Assembly: GCA_020719775.1 (NCBI GenBank)
Contig: DYPS01000001.1
Location: 30,648-94,647, forward strand
Reading direction: 5' to 3'
Length of the DNA: 64,000 nucleotides
Source: Desulfosporosinus sp.
GTDB taxonomy: Bacteria; Campylobacterota; Campylobacteria; Campylobacterales; Arcobacteraceae
Within the stretch, counting starts at the first letter, position 1. The number at the start of each line of letters is the position of its first letter. Of this stretch, positions 1-9,690 are shown one piece after another. The position numbers and the translations under genes are program-made. Below the pieces are notes generated by a model. That model made no database searches, had not been told where the DNA came from, and saw nothing but the letters and a program-made list of their open reading frames with translations.

Positions 1-405
1 CGAATCTCCACCTCTGTCTTAAATGCAACGATTAAAAAAGCGATTCAAAGACATGCGCTTCCAAGCCCAAATGGAAATAGATTAAGAATATATTTTGCAA
101 CACAATTTAATACAAATCCTCCAACAGTGGCACTTGTAATGAATAAACCATCAATGCTTCACTTTAGTTATAAACGATACCTTATCAATATTTTAAGAGA
201 ATATCTTGATTTTGAAGGTGTTCCTATCCGTATTGTTGCTAGAAAAAAAGGGGAACGAATTGATGATGATGAACTTAATGTTGTTTATCAAGAGTTGATG
301 GTTCCAAAAGAGCTTTATATCGAAAGCGATGATGGCTTTGAAGATGATGACTTCTATGACGATGATGAAGAGTATATTGATGATGAATATGAAGATGGAG
401 AGTAG
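1..405 (+). CDS. der: GTPase Der (EngA), C-terminal part only
   Basis: The reading frame is open from base 1, so the gene begins before the window and the first ATG or GTG inside it is not the real start. What remains is the end of the second G domain region and the C-terminal KH-like domain. It opens with RISTSVLNATIKKAI and continues through PTVALVMNKP and FEGVPIRIVARKK, all typical of Der. Der is an essential tandem-GTPase that assists assembly of the 50S ribosomal subunit. After the KH domain the protein has a tail of about 30 residues made almost entirely of Asp, Glu and Tyr (from about ESDDGFEDDD), longer and more acidic than in most Der proteins. The helicase gene follows after 14 bases, so the two may be co-transcribed. 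Confidence 0.93.
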   Translation, partial: RISTSVLNATIKKAIQRHALPSPNGNRLRIYFATQFNTNPPTVALVMNKPSMLHFSYKRYLINILREYLDFEGVPIRIVARKKGERIDDDELNVVYQELMVPKELYIESDDGFEDDDFYDDDEEYIDDEYEDGE

Positions 406-419
406 GGGATAGGTTTTGT

Positions 420-1847
420 ATGGAAATCCTAAAAAAAGAGCTTGAAGAACTCTATAAAGAGAAACTCAAGATTGAAAATAAAATCAAACATCTTGAAGAG
501 AAAATAGAAAAAAACTCCGTCTTCTCTTTTGTTTTAAAAGATAGTATCTATATCCCTACAAAAAATCTCTCCACGCCACTTATAAATGAACTAAAAAACT
601 TAGCCATTTTTCCAAATCCACAAATCAAAATATTACAAAATTTACGCAAACCTATTTACAATATTCCCACAAAGATTTTTGCTTTTGAGCTTAAAGAGAA
701 TATTTTAAAACTTCCACGAGGGCTTATGCGAGATCTGATAACTACTTTAAATAATGTAAAGATTAAATATCAAATAAAAGATGAGAGATTTGAGAAAAAA
801 GAGGAGTTTCCAACTTTAAAATTTAATTTGAGAGATGAACAAAAAACATCTATTGAAGTGATTAAAAAGAAAGATTTTTCGATTTTTGTAGCACCTCCAG
901 GATTTGGTAAAACTCTGATAGCTTCGCAGATGATATCGCTTAGAGGTGTAAATACTCTTGTAATAGTCAATAAAAATATATTACTTGATCAGTGGATCGA
1001 GAGATTTAAAGAGTATCTTGGATTAGAAAAAGATGAGATAGGAATCTTGGGAAAAAGTAAAAATACTCTTAATAATCGTCTGGATATTGCAACCATACAA
1101 AGTTTAAAAAACAATCCACAAATAATTCAAAATTACTCTTTTGTGATAGTTGATGAGTGCCATCATATTCCGGCACTTACTTTTGAAAATATTATTAAAT
1201 CATTTTATGGTAAATATATTCTAGGACTTAGTGCAACACCAAATAGAAAAGATGAGATGGAGCCGATACTTTTTCAGCAACTTGGAAATATCTCTTACGA
1301 AATAAAATCTCAAAAAACGAATAAAAAAATAGTAGAGATTATTAAAAGTGAATTTGAGAGCGAATGTGATAATTTTGGTGATTTAATAAATCAGATTATT
1401 AATAATGATGAACGAAATCAACTTATAATAGAGCAAATCAAACTCCATAAAAAAAGAAAAATTCTTATCTTAACAGATAGAATTGAGCATATCAATAATC
1501 TTACCTTCTTGCTGGATAAAGAAAAAATTACCTATGTTGCAATTCATGGAAGTTTGAATAAAAAAGAGAAAGAGAGAAATTTACAACTTATTGAAGATTC
1601 TAGTGTAGTTCTTGCAACCTCCTCTTATTTTGGTGAGGGGATAGATTTCCCCCATCTTGATACGATTATTTTTGCAACACCAATATCATACAGTGGACGA
1701 CTTATTCAGTATCTTGGAAGAATAGGGAGAAAAGGGGATGATTGTTTAGCTCTTGATATTTTAGATGTAAAGAATAATTTTGCAAAGGGCACTTTTAATA
1801 AACGAAAAGAGGGATACCGCGCTCTTCATTATAAGATAAAGTTTTAA
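420..1847 (+). CDS. Superfamily 2 DEAD/DEAH-box helicase (XPB/UvsW-like core), standalone
   Basis: This 475-residue protein has a complete SF2 helicase core: Walker A APPGFGKT (158-165), DECHH as motif II (245-249), SATP as motif III (about 271) and QYLGRIGRK as motif VI (about 430). Residues 1-32 form a charged coiled coil. Residues about 35-125 form a conserved-looking pre-helicase domain with the phrases IYIPTKNLSTPLINEL, FPNPQ and LPRGLMRDL. From memory this domain resembles the segment before the helicase in the proteins databases call TOTE conflict system helicases; that link is my inference. There is no primase, nuclease or second domain fused to it, and its neighbours are housekeeping genes. 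ATP-driven DNA or RNA unwinding is well supported. The cellular role is unknown. Confidence 0.85.
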   Translation: MEILKKELEELYKEKLKIENKIKHLEEKIEKNSVFSFVLKDSIYIPTKNLSTPLINELKNLAIFPNPQIKILQNLRKPIYNIPTKIFAFELKENILKLPRGLMRDLITTLNNVKIKYQIKDERFEKKEEFPTLKFNLRDEQKTSIEVIKKKDFSIFVAPPGFGKTLIASQMISLRGVNTLVIVNKNILLDQWIERFKEYLGLEKDEIGILGKSKNTLNNRLDIATIQSLKNNPQIIQNYSFVIVDECHHIPALTFENIIKSFYGKYILGLSATPNRKDEMEPILFQQLGNISYEIKSQKTNKKIVEIIKSEFESECDNFGDLINQIINNDERNQLIIEQIKLHKKRKILILTDRIEHINNLTFLLDKEKITYVAIHGSLNKKEKERNLQLIEDSSVVLATSSYFGEGIDFPHLDTIIFATPISYSGRLIQYLGRIGRKGDDCLALDILDVKNNFAKGTFNKRKEGYRALHYKIKF

Positions 1848-1848
1848 A

Positions 1849-1968
1849 ATTAAAGAGATATCTCATACAATTCATGATAAATTTGTATAAGATTTTAAAA
1901 ATGAATATTTAACGCTTGATATGGTTGATGAACCAGCGAAATTTATCGCCAATTTTATAGATTACTTA
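1849..1968 (+). pseudogene. Possible decayed gene tail between converging genes
   Basis: The 107-base space between the helicase stop and the trpE stop reads in one frame as a protein-like stretch interrupted by a TAA at 1888-1890. After that stop it continues with YLTLDMVDEPAKFIANFIDY and runs into the antisense of the trpE end. The composition looks coding rather than random AT-rich spacer, but there is no start codon and no family I can name. It may be chance. The same space holds weak inverted repeats: ATACAA/TTGTAT at 1865-1888 and GGTT/AACC flanked by CGCT/AGCG near 1913-1938. These could serve as a weak terminator. Confidence 0.22.
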
Positions 1969-3373
1969 AATCTTTTAGTGTTGCAATATTTGCAGCTAAT
2001 TTATTTGTTACTTCTAAAAATTCCAATTCATCAATACTGTCAGCAACTATTCCGGCACCTGCTTGAAATATAATTGTATTGTCTTTAATAAGTGATGTTC
2101 TAATTGTTATAGCACTATCCATGTTACCATCGAACCCAAAGTAAGCAATACTTCCGCTATAAAAACTTCTTTTAATTCCTTCAAATTCTGCAATCAATTC
2201 CATGGCTCGTATTTTTGGAGCTCCAGTCATCGTACCAGCTGTAAAAACAGAAGCAAATAAGTCAAACATATCGTATTTGCCATCTAATTCTGACTCAACA
2301 TCGCTTACGAGATGCATAACATGAGAATATCGTTCAACTCTCATTTTATCAGTAACTTTGACAGTTCCAATTCTAGAAACTCTTCCAACATCATTGCGTC
2401 CCAAGTCTATAAGCATAACATGCTCTGCTAATTCTTTAGGATCATTTAGAAGTTCATGCTCCATTTCTAAATCTTTTACAATTGTATTTCCTCTTTTTCT
2501 AGTTCCAGCAATTGGTCTTAAGAGTATTTTGTTATCCTTTAATCTTACCATAACTTCAGGGCTACTTCCTGCTATTGCAAAATCTTCATATTCAAGTAAA
2601 AAAAGATAAGGAGATGGGTTTTTACTTCGTAAAGCCCTATAAAAACTAAGGGTATCTATTTCAACTTTTTGAGTATATCTATTTGTCATTAAGATTTGAA
2701 AGACATCTCCGCTTCTTATCATCTCCTTTGATTTTTTAACCATATTGAAGAAATCTTCTTTTGTGTGCGCAAATTTTCCCTCATTCAATAGGGTGGCTTT
2801 TTTTAGTGGTAAATATACGCTTCCTTCTTGAATAGCTTGCTCAATAATATCTAGAAAATGGAAGAAAGGCCTATATGATGTAACAAGAGTTAATTTAGAA
2901 TTTTTATGAGAATATCCAAGGACTATTTTTGGACGAATGAGATCAAAATCTGCTATTTTGATCTCATCTTTAAGATTCGACATATATTTTTTTAGAGTTG
3001 GTTCAAATTCTTTAACCATATCATATCCAACATTTCCTATGAAGCCATCAATTAATTCAATACCTAACTTATTAGATAATTCTTTATATGCTGATGTATT
3101 TAAATTGTTGTAATACTCTTTAAGAAATACAAAAGGGTTATTATCTATTTTGTGTTTTAGTCCACTTTCATCAATATAATGGCTAGTCTCATCTTGATGA
3201 ATAACTCTTTCTCTGGCGCCAATGATAATGTAACTAAAATTTCCATCACTGCTATTAATGGAAGATTCAAAGAGAAATTTAATCTCATTTGGAAAAATTT
3301 CTTCTATTTTTTGATAAATTGAAACAGGAGTAAATTGATCTAAAAAAAGTTGTTTCGATAAGAAGTCAATCAT
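1955..3373 (-). CDS. trpE: Anthranilate synthase component I
   Basis: This 472-residue chorismate-utilising enzyme makes anthranilate from chorismate with ammonia or with a glutaminase subunit, the first step of tryptophan synthesis. The C-terminal chorismate-binding domain is intact: PIAGTRKRG at about 287, LIDLGRNDVG, GAPKIRAMELI at about 383, and a closing GAGIVADS. The N-terminus keeps FLFESS, resembling the LLES element that binds feedback tryptophan in TrpE, which is why I prefer TrpE to PabB. No glutaminase (trpG/pabA) gene lies beside it. The start overlaps the stop of the SPOR gene by one base (TAATG), so translation is probably coupled. It is the last gene of the cvpA-lysS-glyA-SPOR-trpE run. 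Confidence 0.85.
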   Translation of the reverse strand: MIDFLSKQLFLDQFTPVSIYQKIEEIFPNEIKFLFESSINSSDGNFSYIIIGARERVIHQDETSHYIDESGLKHKIDNNPFVFLKEYYNNLNTSAYKELSNKLGIELIDGFIGNVGYDMVKEFEPTLKKYMSNLKDEIKIADFDLIRPKIVLGYSHKNSKLTLVTSYRPFFHFLDIIEQAIQEGSVYLPLKKATLLNEGKFAHTKEDFFNMVKKSKEMIRSGDVFQILMTNRYTQKVEIDTLSFYRALRSKNPSPYLFLLEYEDFAIAGSSPEVMVRLKDNKILLRPIAGTRKRGNTIVKDLEMEHELLNDPKELAEHVMLIDLGRNDVGRVSRIGTVKVTDKMRVERYSHVMHLVSDVESELDGKYDMFDLFASVFTAGTMTGAPKIRAMELIAEFEGIKRSFYSGSIAYFGFDGNMDSAITIRTSLIKDNTIIFQAGAGIVADSIDELEFLEVTNKLAANIATLKDLSNL

Positions 3374-4347
3374 TATTTATCTTTAGGGATAAAAGCACTT
3401 GGATTGATCTCTTGTCGTATCTTAATAAGATCTTCAAGTGCCTGATCTTTTGTTTTATAACTACCTACAAGAAGCTTAGAATATTCTTTTCCATCTTTAT
3501 CAAGTTTTTGTAGAGTATATTGAAAATTATTTTTTTGAAGTTTTTCAATCAAAGCTTTATCAGGAGCATTTGAAAATACACCAATTTGAATATAAAAAGG
3601 TTCAGTTGAAACTTGAATATCTTTTGATATTTTACTAGATGTAGTTTTTACTTCTTTTCCAATTTCCGGTTTTGGTGTATCAAATTTTTTAATAATATCT
3701 TTTTTTAACTCTTTTTGAGCTTTTGGTTTTATTAGTGTTTCTTTAATGATGATAGATTCTTTGATTGTTGCTTTTTGTGTCTGAATATTTGGTTTTTCTA
3801 TCTTTTTGGGTTCAATATTTTGTTCAGTTAAAACGGTAACTGCTTCCTGATCTTTTGCGATACCAAAAATATCCTCTTCACCTTGTTTTGCACTTTCTGA
3901 TTGAATACTATTTGTCTCTGGTTGAATAACTTTATCAGCTTCTAATATTTGAGTATCATTCTTATCGATTGGTTGGATAGAATTTATATTTTGAATTTCA
4001 TTTTCCATTTGTTTTTCATTAATTGGAGTATTGTTTTCTTCAAAAGCAATACCACCTTTGGGTTCTGAAATAATTTTAATCGTAACAATAGTGATAAGAA
4101 ATAACAATACAAGAATAAATCCTAAAAGAATATATTTTTGTTTATTAGATGCATTTTTATTTAACCTAATATCATCAAGCTCTTGATAATTTATTATGAA
4201 TTCTGGTTCTTCATTTTTGTATCTATCGCTTGCTTTGGTGTATGATTGAGTTTTTTGTGACATCAATTCTTCTTTTTGTCTTTCAAGTTCAGCTCTTTCT
4301 TGCTCGATTTCTAAATTTCTTAAAAACTTTTCATCATTAATTTGCAT
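3373..4347 (-). CDS. SPOR domain-containing inner-membrane protein
   Basis: This 324-residue protein has a cytoplasmic N-terminus with a charged coiled coil (about 8-31) and one membrane span (about 72-93). A long low-complexity periplasmic linker rich in Glu, Lys, Gln and Ile follows. The protein ends in a SPOR domain (about 245-324, beginning EPFYIQIGVFSNAPDKALIE). SPOR domains bind denuded peptidoglycan glycan strands at division septa, so a role in cell division or wall remodelling is likely. A SPOR protein after lysS-glyA is a recurring arrangement in Campylobacterota. It lies 16 bases after glyA and is coupled to trpE downstream. Confidence 0.85.
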   Translation of the reverse strand: MQINDEKFLRNLEIEQERAELERQKEELMSQKTQSYTKASDRYKNEEPEFIINYQELDDIRLNKNASNKQKYILLGFILVLLFLITIVTIKIISEPKGGIAFEENNTPINEKQMENEIQNINSIQPIDKNDTQILEADKVIQPETNSIQSESAKQGEEDIFGIAKDQEAVTVLTEQNIEPKKIEKPNIQTQKATIKESIIIKETLIKPKAQKELKKDIIKKFDTPKPEIGKEVKTTSSKISKDIQVSTEPFYIQIGVFSNAPDKALIEKLQKNNFQYTLQKLDKDGKEYSKLLVGSYKTKDQALEDLIKIRQEINPSAFIPKDK

Positions 4348-4363
4348 AGGAAACCTTTAACTT

Positions 4364-5626
4364 TTAGTATGTACTTTTTATATAAACTACAAATTTACTT
4401 GCTAACTCTTCAAGTTCTTTGCTTATTTTTTCTTGAAGTTCAGTATTATTGATATCATCTAAAATATCTGCTATTTTATTTGCAATTAATTCAAATTCAG
4501 CCTCTTTCATCCCTCTGCTTGTAAGTGCTGGTGATCCAATTCTAACACCACTTGTCACAAATGGACTTCTAGTTTCTCCTGGAACTGTATTTTTATTAAC
4601 AGTGATTCCAGCATTTCCAAGAGCTGCATCAGCATCTTTTCCACTAAATGGCTTATTGATAAAGCTTACAAGTACTAAATGATTATCGGTTCCACCACTA
4701 ACAAGATCATATCCTCTTTTTACAAGAACTTCTCCTAAAACTTTTGCATTTGCTTTTACTTGTTTTGCATAGTCTATCCAAGCTGGTTGTAAGATTTCAC
4801 CAAATGCTACAGCTTTTGCAGCGATTACATGGACAAGTGGTCCACCTTGAAGTCCTGGGAAAATAGCACTATTAATTTTTTTAGCAATCTCTTCATCATT
4901 ACACATGATAGCTCCACCTCTTGGTCCTCTTAGCGTTTTGTGAGTTGTTGTGGTAACAACATCAGCATAAGGGAATGGACTCATATGTTCACCAGCTGCA
5001 ACAAGTCCAGCGATATGCGCAATATCAGCGAATAAAATAGCACCAACACTATCAGCTATCTCTCTAAATTTTTTAAAGTCAATCTCTCTGGCATATGCAC
5101 TTGCTCCACAAACTATAATTTTTGGTTGAGTGATTTTTGCAATATCCGCAACTCTTTCATAATTTATTCTTCCATCAAGTTCTACACCATAATAAAATGC
5201 ATGGTAGTTTTTACCAGAAAATGATGGTTTACTACCATGTGTTAAATGTCCACCATGACTTAAATCCATTCCTAAAATTTTATCACCTGCTTGAAGTAGG
5301 GCTGCATACACTGCACCATTTGCTTGACTTCCTGAATGCGGTTGAACATTTGCAAAGTTGCATCCAAATATTTTACAAGCTCTGTCTATCGCTAATTGTT
5401 CAACTTGATCCGCAAATTCACATCCACCATAGTATCTTTTATAAGGGTAGCCCTCTGCATATTTATTCGTAAATACACTCCCCATAGCTTCCATAACTGC
5501 TGGTGATGTAAAATTTTCACTTGCAATCATCTCAAGATGATTTGTTTGTCTATGAAGCTCATTTTCTATCATTCCGAAAACTTCTGCATCTGCTGTTGCT
5601 AGATTATTATTACTTAAAAAACTCAT
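4364..5626 (-). CDS. glyA: Serine hydroxymethyltransferase
   Basis: This 420-residue PLP enzyme interconverts serine plus tetrahydrofolate with glycine plus 5,10-methylenetetrahydrofolate, the main source of one-carbon units. The length is normal. The PLP-binding lysine is K230 in [15 protein letters not shown]. The N-terminal [18 protein letters not shown] and the [13 protein letters not shown] element are diagnostic. It follows lysS by 26 bases and precedes the SPOR gene by 16, so it belongs to the same leftward run. Confidence 0.97.
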   Translation of the reverse strand: MSFLSNNNLATADAEVFGMIENELHRQTNHLEMIASENFTSPAVMEAMGSVFTNKYAEGYPYKRYYGGCEFADQVEQLAIDRACKIFGCNFANVQPHSGSQANGAVYAALLQAGDKILGMDLSHGGHLTHGSKPSFSGKNYHAFYYGVELDGRINYERVADIAKITQPKIIVCGASAYAREIDFKKFREIADSVGAILFADIAHIAGLVAAGEHMSPFPYADVVTTTTHKTLRGPRGGAIMCNDEEIAKKINSAIFPGLQGGPLVHVIAAKAVAFGEILQPAWIDYAKQVKANAKVLGEVLVKRGYDLVSGGTDNHLVLVSFINKPFSGKDADAALGNAGITVNKNTVPGETRSPFVTSGVRIGSPALTSRGMKEAEFELIANKIADILDDINNTELQEKISKELEELASKFVVYIKSTY

Positions 5627-5652
5627 TTATAATTCCTTTATTTGATTTAATT

Positions 5653-7173
5653 TTATTTATTATCTTCTTCGCTATGTAAGTCTATCTCTTTTAAGACAGG
5701 TTTCATCGCTGGAAACAATAATACATCTCTTATGCTATGCTCATTTGTAAGCATCATTACAAGCCTATCTATCCCTATCCCTTGTCCCGCAGTTGGGGCC
5801 ATCCCATAAGAAAGAGCATTTACAAAATCTTCATCCATCTCATGCGCTTCATCATCTCCACACTCTTTGGCTGCCATTTGTCCTTGAAATCTTTCTAATT
5901 GATCAAGTGGATCATTAAGCTCACTAAATGCATTTGCTATCTCTTTACCAGCTATAAAAAGCTCAAATCTATCTGTTAAATGAAATTTTTCATCATTTCT
6001 TCTAGCAAGTGGAGATATCTCAACTGGATATTCTGTGATAAATGTTGGATTGATAAGTTTGTCTTCAACATACTCATCAAAAAGTTCCCCTTGAAGTTGT
6101 CCAAGATTGAGATTTGGCTTTACATTTACATTATTTTCTTTTAAATACGCATAAATTTTTTCAATATCTTCTACGATTTCACTTGGTACTCCACCAATTT
6201 CAGTTAAAGATTTGATAAGTGGAATCTCTGTAAATTTTGAAAAATCTATATTGAATTCACCATAAGGCAACACAGTAGGTAACTCTAAATGATCAAATAG
6301 GTATTCAAAATACTCTTTTGTAAGAACTATTAAATCTTTATATGTTTTATATGCCCAATAAAATTCAATACTCGTAAATTCAGGGTTATGTGTTGCATCC
6401 ATTCCTTCATTTCTAAAATTTCTATTGATTTCAAATACAGCTTCAAATCCACCAACTATAAGTCTTTTTAAATAAAGTTCAGGGGCAATTCTTAGATATC
6501 TATCAATTCCTAAAGCATTATGATGGGTTACAAAAGGTTTCGCATTTGCACCACCTGCAATTGGATGCATCATCGGTGTTTCAACTTCTAAAAATCCTTT
6601 TTCCTCAAAAAATCTTCTTGTAAGGCTAATTACTTTACTTCTTATTTGAAATGTTTTTCGAACCTCACTATTCATGATAAGATCAAGATATCTTTGTCTA
6701 TATCTTAGTTCCTTATCTGCAAGACCGTGATATTTTTCAGGAAGTGGTGAAATTGCTTTTGTAAGTATTCTTACTTTATTTGAATGAAGTGAAAGTTCCC
6801 CATGACCAGTTACAAATGGATAGCCCTCAATTTCTACAATATCGCCTACTTCTATATTTTTCTTGAATACTTCATTATAAAAATCACCTTCAAGATTATC
6901 TCTTGCGATATAAATCTGTAACATACCACTCTCGTCTTCAATTTTAATAAAGCTAGCTTTACCCATAAGTCTATAAAATTTAATTCTTCCAGCAACTATG
7001 TATATTCTGTTTTCGCTTCTTTTGTTTTCAAGCTTCTCAACATCACTATTGATATTTAAAAATTTTTCAATTGAAGTATTTCTATTTGATTCATTTGAAT
7101 ATGGATTAATGCCTATATCTCTTAAATTATTGGCTTTTGTTATTCTTTGTTGTATAAATTTATTGGTAAACAA
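5653..7173 (-). CDS. lysS: Lysine--tRNA ligase, class II
   Basis: This 506-residue class II synthetase charges tRNA-Lys. An N-terminal OB-fold anticodon-binding domain (about 55-150, with [19 protein letters not shown]) is followed by the catalytic domain. Motif 2 is [20 protein letters not shown] and motif 3 is [13 protein letters not shown] near the C-terminus. The start lies 17 bases after the cvpA stop. In Campylobacter jejuni a fur gene stands between the cvpA homologue and lysS; no such gene is present here. Confidence 0.97.
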   Translation of the reverse strand: MFTNKFIQQRITKANNLRDIGINPYSNESNRNTSIEKFLNINSDVEKLENKRSENRIYIVAGRIKFYRLMGKASFIKIEDESGMLQIYIARDNLEGDFYNEVFKKNIEVGDIVEIEGYPFVTGHGELSLHSNKVRILTKAISPLPEKYHGLADKELRYRQRYLDLIMNSEVRKTFQIRSKVISLTRRFFEEKGFLEVETPMMHPIAGGANAKPFVTHHNALGIDRYLRIAPELYLKRLIVGGFEAVFEINRNFRNEGMDATHNPEFTSIEFYWAYKTYKDLIVLTKEYFEYLFDHLELPTVLPYGEFNIDFSKFTEIPLIKSLTEIGGVPSEIVEDIEKIYAYLKENNVNVKPNLNLGQLQGELFDEYVEDKLINPTFITEYPVEISPLARRNDEKFHLTDRFELFIAGKEIANAFSELNDPLDQLERFQGQMAAKECGDDEAHEMDEDFVNALSYGMAPTAGQGIGIDRLVMMLTNEHSIRDVLLFPAMKPVLKEIDLHSEEDNK

Positions 7174-7190
7174 TATCTCTTTTCCTTCAT

Positions 7191-7739
7191 TTATTTTTTT
7201 AAATTAGTAGTTTCTGTACTATTTAATTGATTTTTTACAGTTTCCTGCAGATCTTCGTTTTTGATCTTCATTATGTACCCACCACTACTTACAAGAAGGG
7301 GATACATAAAACTTTTTGTTTTTAAATTTTCCATTTTTTTATTAATTATTTCAACATTTGATAGTGCAAATATTATGACAGAAAAAAGTAAAAAAACTTT
7401 TCCTGCTCCAAATGAAAATCCAAGAGCTCTATCAAATATTCCTAAACCACTTAATGAAAACATTGTGCTAAGGGCAATACCTGCAAAATAAGCTAGAGTC
7501 CAAATTAATGATAAAGAGATGATAAAACCAATAAAGAGCATAGTGTTTGGATTTTCAATATGAATAATTGCATCAATTATGCCACCTACATTCGAAGAGA
7601 TTCTCGAAGCAATAAATACACCACCTATAATTCCAAATATAGCAAATAGTTCTCGTATAAATCCTCTTAAAAGTCCTTTTAAACCTAAAAATATTATTAA
7701 TCCAAGAATAATAATATCAAAGCCACTAAAATTTTCCAT
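7191..7739 (-). CDS. CvpA family inner-membrane protein
   Basis: This 182-residue protein has four hydrophobic segments (roughly 8-24, 28-50, 65-95 and 105-128) and the CvpA-family opening [20 protein letters not shown]. The C-terminal 50 residues are polar. The family is named after the E. coli colicin V production protein; its biochemical role is not established, and envelope-stress functions have been proposed. A GGTGG ribosome site precedes the ATG, and a TATAAT box lies at 7771-7776 on the same strand. This is the first gene of the leftward operon ending in trpE. Confidence 0.85.
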   Translation of the reverse strand: MENFSGFDIIILGLIIFLGLKGLLRGFIRELFAIFGIIGGVFIASRISSNVGGIIDAIIHIENPNTMLFIGFIISLSLIWTLAYFAGIALSTMFSLSGLGIFDRALGFSFGAGKVFLLFSVIIFALSNVEIINKKMENLKTKSFMYPLLVSSGGYIMKIKNEDLQETVKNQLNSTETTNLKK

Positions 7740-7770
7740 ATTTCCACCATTTGTTGAATTTTTGTGGATT

Positions 7771-7776
7771 ATTATA
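7771..7776 (-). promoter_or_regulatory. -10 box for the cvpA-lysS-glyA-SPOR-trpE operon
   Basis: A perfect TATAAT on the minus strand lies about 30 bases before the cvpA ATG, within the 62-base space shared with ispG. No convincing -35 hexamer is visible, which is common for sigma-70 promoters in this phylum, where AT periodicity replaces it. Confidence 0.5.
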
Positions 7777-7788
7777 GCTTTATTTAGA

Positions 7789-7794
7789 TAAAAT
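7789..7794 (+). promoter_or_regulatory. -10 box directly before ispG
   Basis: TAAAAT within TAGATAAAAT ends 7 bases before the ispG ATG. If it is used, the transcript begins at or next to the A of the ATG, giving a leaderless mRNA. No Shine-Dalgarno sequence is present upstream of the ATG, which fits. Confidence 0.45.
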
Positions 7795-7801
7795 AAACTT
7801 T

Positions 7802-8875
7802 ATGATTAATAGATACAAAACTAAAAAAATATATGTAGGTAATGTTGCTATAGGGGGTGATGCCCCAATTAGCGTTCAGTCAATGACTTATACAAAAACA
7901 CAAGATGTTCAAGCAACAGTTGAGCAGATTAAATTACTTCATTTTGCTGGAGCAGATATAGTGAGAGTCGCAGTTCCTGATATGGAGGCTGCATTTGCTC
8001 TAAAAGAGATCAAGCTACAAACTTCCTTACCGATAGTTGCTGATATACATTTTAATTATAAATTAGCACTTGAAGCAGCTAAGTGGGTAGACTGTATTCG
8101 ATTTAATCCTGGAAATATTGGGGAACAAAACAGAATTAGAGAGATAGTTAAAGCTTGTAAAGAAAGAGCTCTCCCTGTTAGAATCGGAGTAAATTGTGGT
8201 AGCCTAGAAGCGCAATTTGAAGATAAATATGGACAGAGTGCAAAAGGGATGGTTGAAAGTGCTCTTTATAACATTAAATTTTTGGAAGATTTAGATTTTA
8301 CAGATATAAAAGTGAGTCTGAAAGCAAGTGATGTTGAGAGAACCGTGGATGCTTATAGAATGCTTCGTCCTTTAAATGAATACCCATTTCATTTGGGTGT
8401 AACTGAAGCTGGAACACTTTTTCATAGTACAATTAAATCTTCTATTGCACTTGGAGCACTTTTGCTTGATGGAATAGGGGATACACTTCGAGTATCTATT
8501 ACTGGTGAACTTGAAAAAGAGATAGAAGTTGGTCGTGCAATCCTAAAAGATGCTGGTGTTATTAAAAATGGAGTTAATATTATCTCTTGTCCAACTTGCG
8601 GAAGAATAGAAGCTGATCTTGTGAGTGCAGTAGCTGAAGTTGAAAAAGCTACAGCACATATCACTACACCTTTAAATTTATCTGTAATGGGATGTGTTGT
8701 AAATGCTATTGGGGAAGCAAAAAGTGCTGATGTTGCTATCGCTTATGGAAATGGAAGTGGTTTGATTATTAAAAAAGGGGAAGTGATAGAGAAACTTCCT
8801 ACTGATAAATTATTAGCTAGATTTTTAGAAGAGGTTGAAAAAGAAGCTTTGAGACAAAGTAATGAAAATTTATAA
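7802..8875 (+). CDS. ispG: 4-hydroxy-3-methylbut-2-en-1-yl diphosphate synthase (flavodoxin/ferredoxin)
   Basis: This 357-residue [4Fe-4S] enzyme reduces methylerythritol cyclodiphosphate to HMBPP, the penultimate step of the non-mevalonate isoprenoid pathway. It has the short bacterial two-domain form: a TIM barrel opening with the phrases [17 protein letters not shown] (here [15 protein letters not shown]) and RFNPGNIG, then an Fe-S domain. The cluster ligands are C263 and C266 (CPTC) and C298 (MGCVVN). The ATG has no ribosome site and sits 7 bases after a -10 box. The gene is divergent from cvpA and ends in a hairpin shared with the rhodanese gene. Confidence 0.96.
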   Translation: MINRYKTKKIYVGNVAIGGDAPISVQSMTYTKTQDVQATVEQIKLLHFAGADIVRVAVPDMEAAFALKEIKLQTSLPIVADIHFNYKLALEAAKWVDCIRFNPGNIGEQNRIREIVKACKERALPVRIGVNCGSLEAQFEDKYGQSAKGMVESALYNIKFLEDLDFTDIKVSLKASDVERTVDAYRMLRPLNEYPFHLGVTEAGTLFHSTIKSSIALGALLLDGIGDTLRVSITGELEKEIEVGRAILKDAGVIKNGVNIISCPTCGRIEADLVSAVAEVEKATAHITTPLNLSVMGCVVNAIGEAKSADVAIAYGNGSGLIIKKGEVIEKLPTDKLLARFLEEVEKEALRQSNENL

Positions 8876-8903
8876 AGCCTAGATAAAAAATCTAGGCTTT
8901 ATA
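8871..8903. terminator. 14-bp perfect hairpin between converging ispG and rhodanese genes
   Basis: TATAAAGCCTAGAT (8871-8884) and its exact complement (8890-8903) flank a 5-base A loop. The left arm overlaps the ispG stop codon. The position between two converging stops and the A/T flanks suggest a bidirectional terminator, although the downstream U-tract on the plus strand is short. Confidence 0.65.
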
Positions 8904-8925
8904 AGTGAGAAAAAAATAAAATTAA

Positions 8926-9441
8926 TTATTTTGCACAAAATGCAGCTTTAACTTGTCCAAATTTTTGTTTTGTTTTTTTATCTAATTCTGTAGGAGTGTA
9001 AAAATTATCTACAGGATTACATTCATTCATCCATGTTTCAATTCCATAGATTTTTACAGTTTTAAATCCCATTTGTCTGAATGCTTGAGCCTCAATAGCT
9101 GCTCTTGATGCTGTATTACAAACTACAATTATATTGTCTTTTATAAATTTATCATTATCATCCAATACTATACTTTCTAAAGCTTTTTCAGGAGTCTCTC
9201 TTCCAATTCTTACTGAACCAGCAATTCTCGCAGCTTGCCATTCAACCATTTCTCTTACATCTACAACAGCCCAATCTTTTGAAGCTAATGCGGCTTTAAC
9301 TTCGTCAGTTGATGCAATTTCTCCATTTTTCTTTGCATTATCTTTTAATGCATGTGTTAATTTTTTATAATCAACGAATCCCTCTGCACTCGCAACACCA
9401 AAACATAAACTAGCAGCTAAAATTACTTTTCCTAATTTCAT
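8926..9441 (-). CDS. Periplasmic rhodanese-like domain protein
   Basis: This 171-residue protein begins with a signal peptide (KLGKVILAASLCFGVASA, cleavage near residue 19). It has one rhodanese domain (about 42-140) with the catalytic loop CNTASR: the sulfur-accepting cysteine is C108 and the conserved loop arginine is R113. Rhodaneses move sulfane sulfur from thiosulfate or polysulfide to an acceptor, or bind persulfides. A periplasmic copy in an AT-rich Campylobacterota member could relate to sulfur metabolism, but the neighbours give no pathway. An AAGGGG ribosome site precedes the ATG, and a promoter lies at 9501-9529. Confidence 0.85.
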   Translation of the reverse strand: MKLGKVILAASLCFGVASAEGFVDYKKLTHALKDNAKKNGEIASTDEVKAALASKDWAVVDVREMVEWQAARIAGSVRIGRETPEKALESIVLDDNDKFIKDNIIVVCNTASRAAIEAQAFRQMGFKTVKIYGIETWMNECNPVDNFYTPTELDKKTKQKFGQVKAAFCAK

Positions 9442-9500
9442 ATAAAAACCCCTTATTTTAAATTAATTTTTTTTCATAACTTCTCAAAGTTAATTTTGAA

Positions 9501-9529
9501 GTATAACATCAAAAAGAAGAAATAATCAA
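9501..9529 (-). promoter_or_regulatory. Promoter of the rhodanese gene
   Basis: On the minus strand TTGATT (9524-9529) and TTATAC (9501-9506) are separated by 17 bases, about 60 bases before the start codon. The -10 context ATGTTATACT recurs before the hsrA-like gene at 12220. The rest of the 249-base space (9442-9690) is a very AT-rich run with repeated TATAAGTTT phrases and nothing else identifiable. Confidence 0.5.
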
Positions 9530-9690
9530 GTTTTTTTAAAAAAAATATTAAAAAATGATATAAGTTTATATAATAATATAATAATAATAATTCCCTATTA
9601 TATAAGTTTTTATAAGTATAATTTTAGTCATTAAGATAATTTATAGTAAGATTTTGATTAAGTTATAAAAAAGAAAAGAAGGAATTTAAA

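Noticed and set aside
1955..3373. Aminodeoxychorismate synthase PabB instead of TrpE
   Set aside because: The N-terminal FLFESS element matches the tryptophan-binding site of TrpE; PabB remains a minor possibility.
9560..9620. AT repeats resembling a repeat array
   Set aside because: Short irregular TATAAT-type runs without constant unit or spacer length; ordinary low-complexity spacer.
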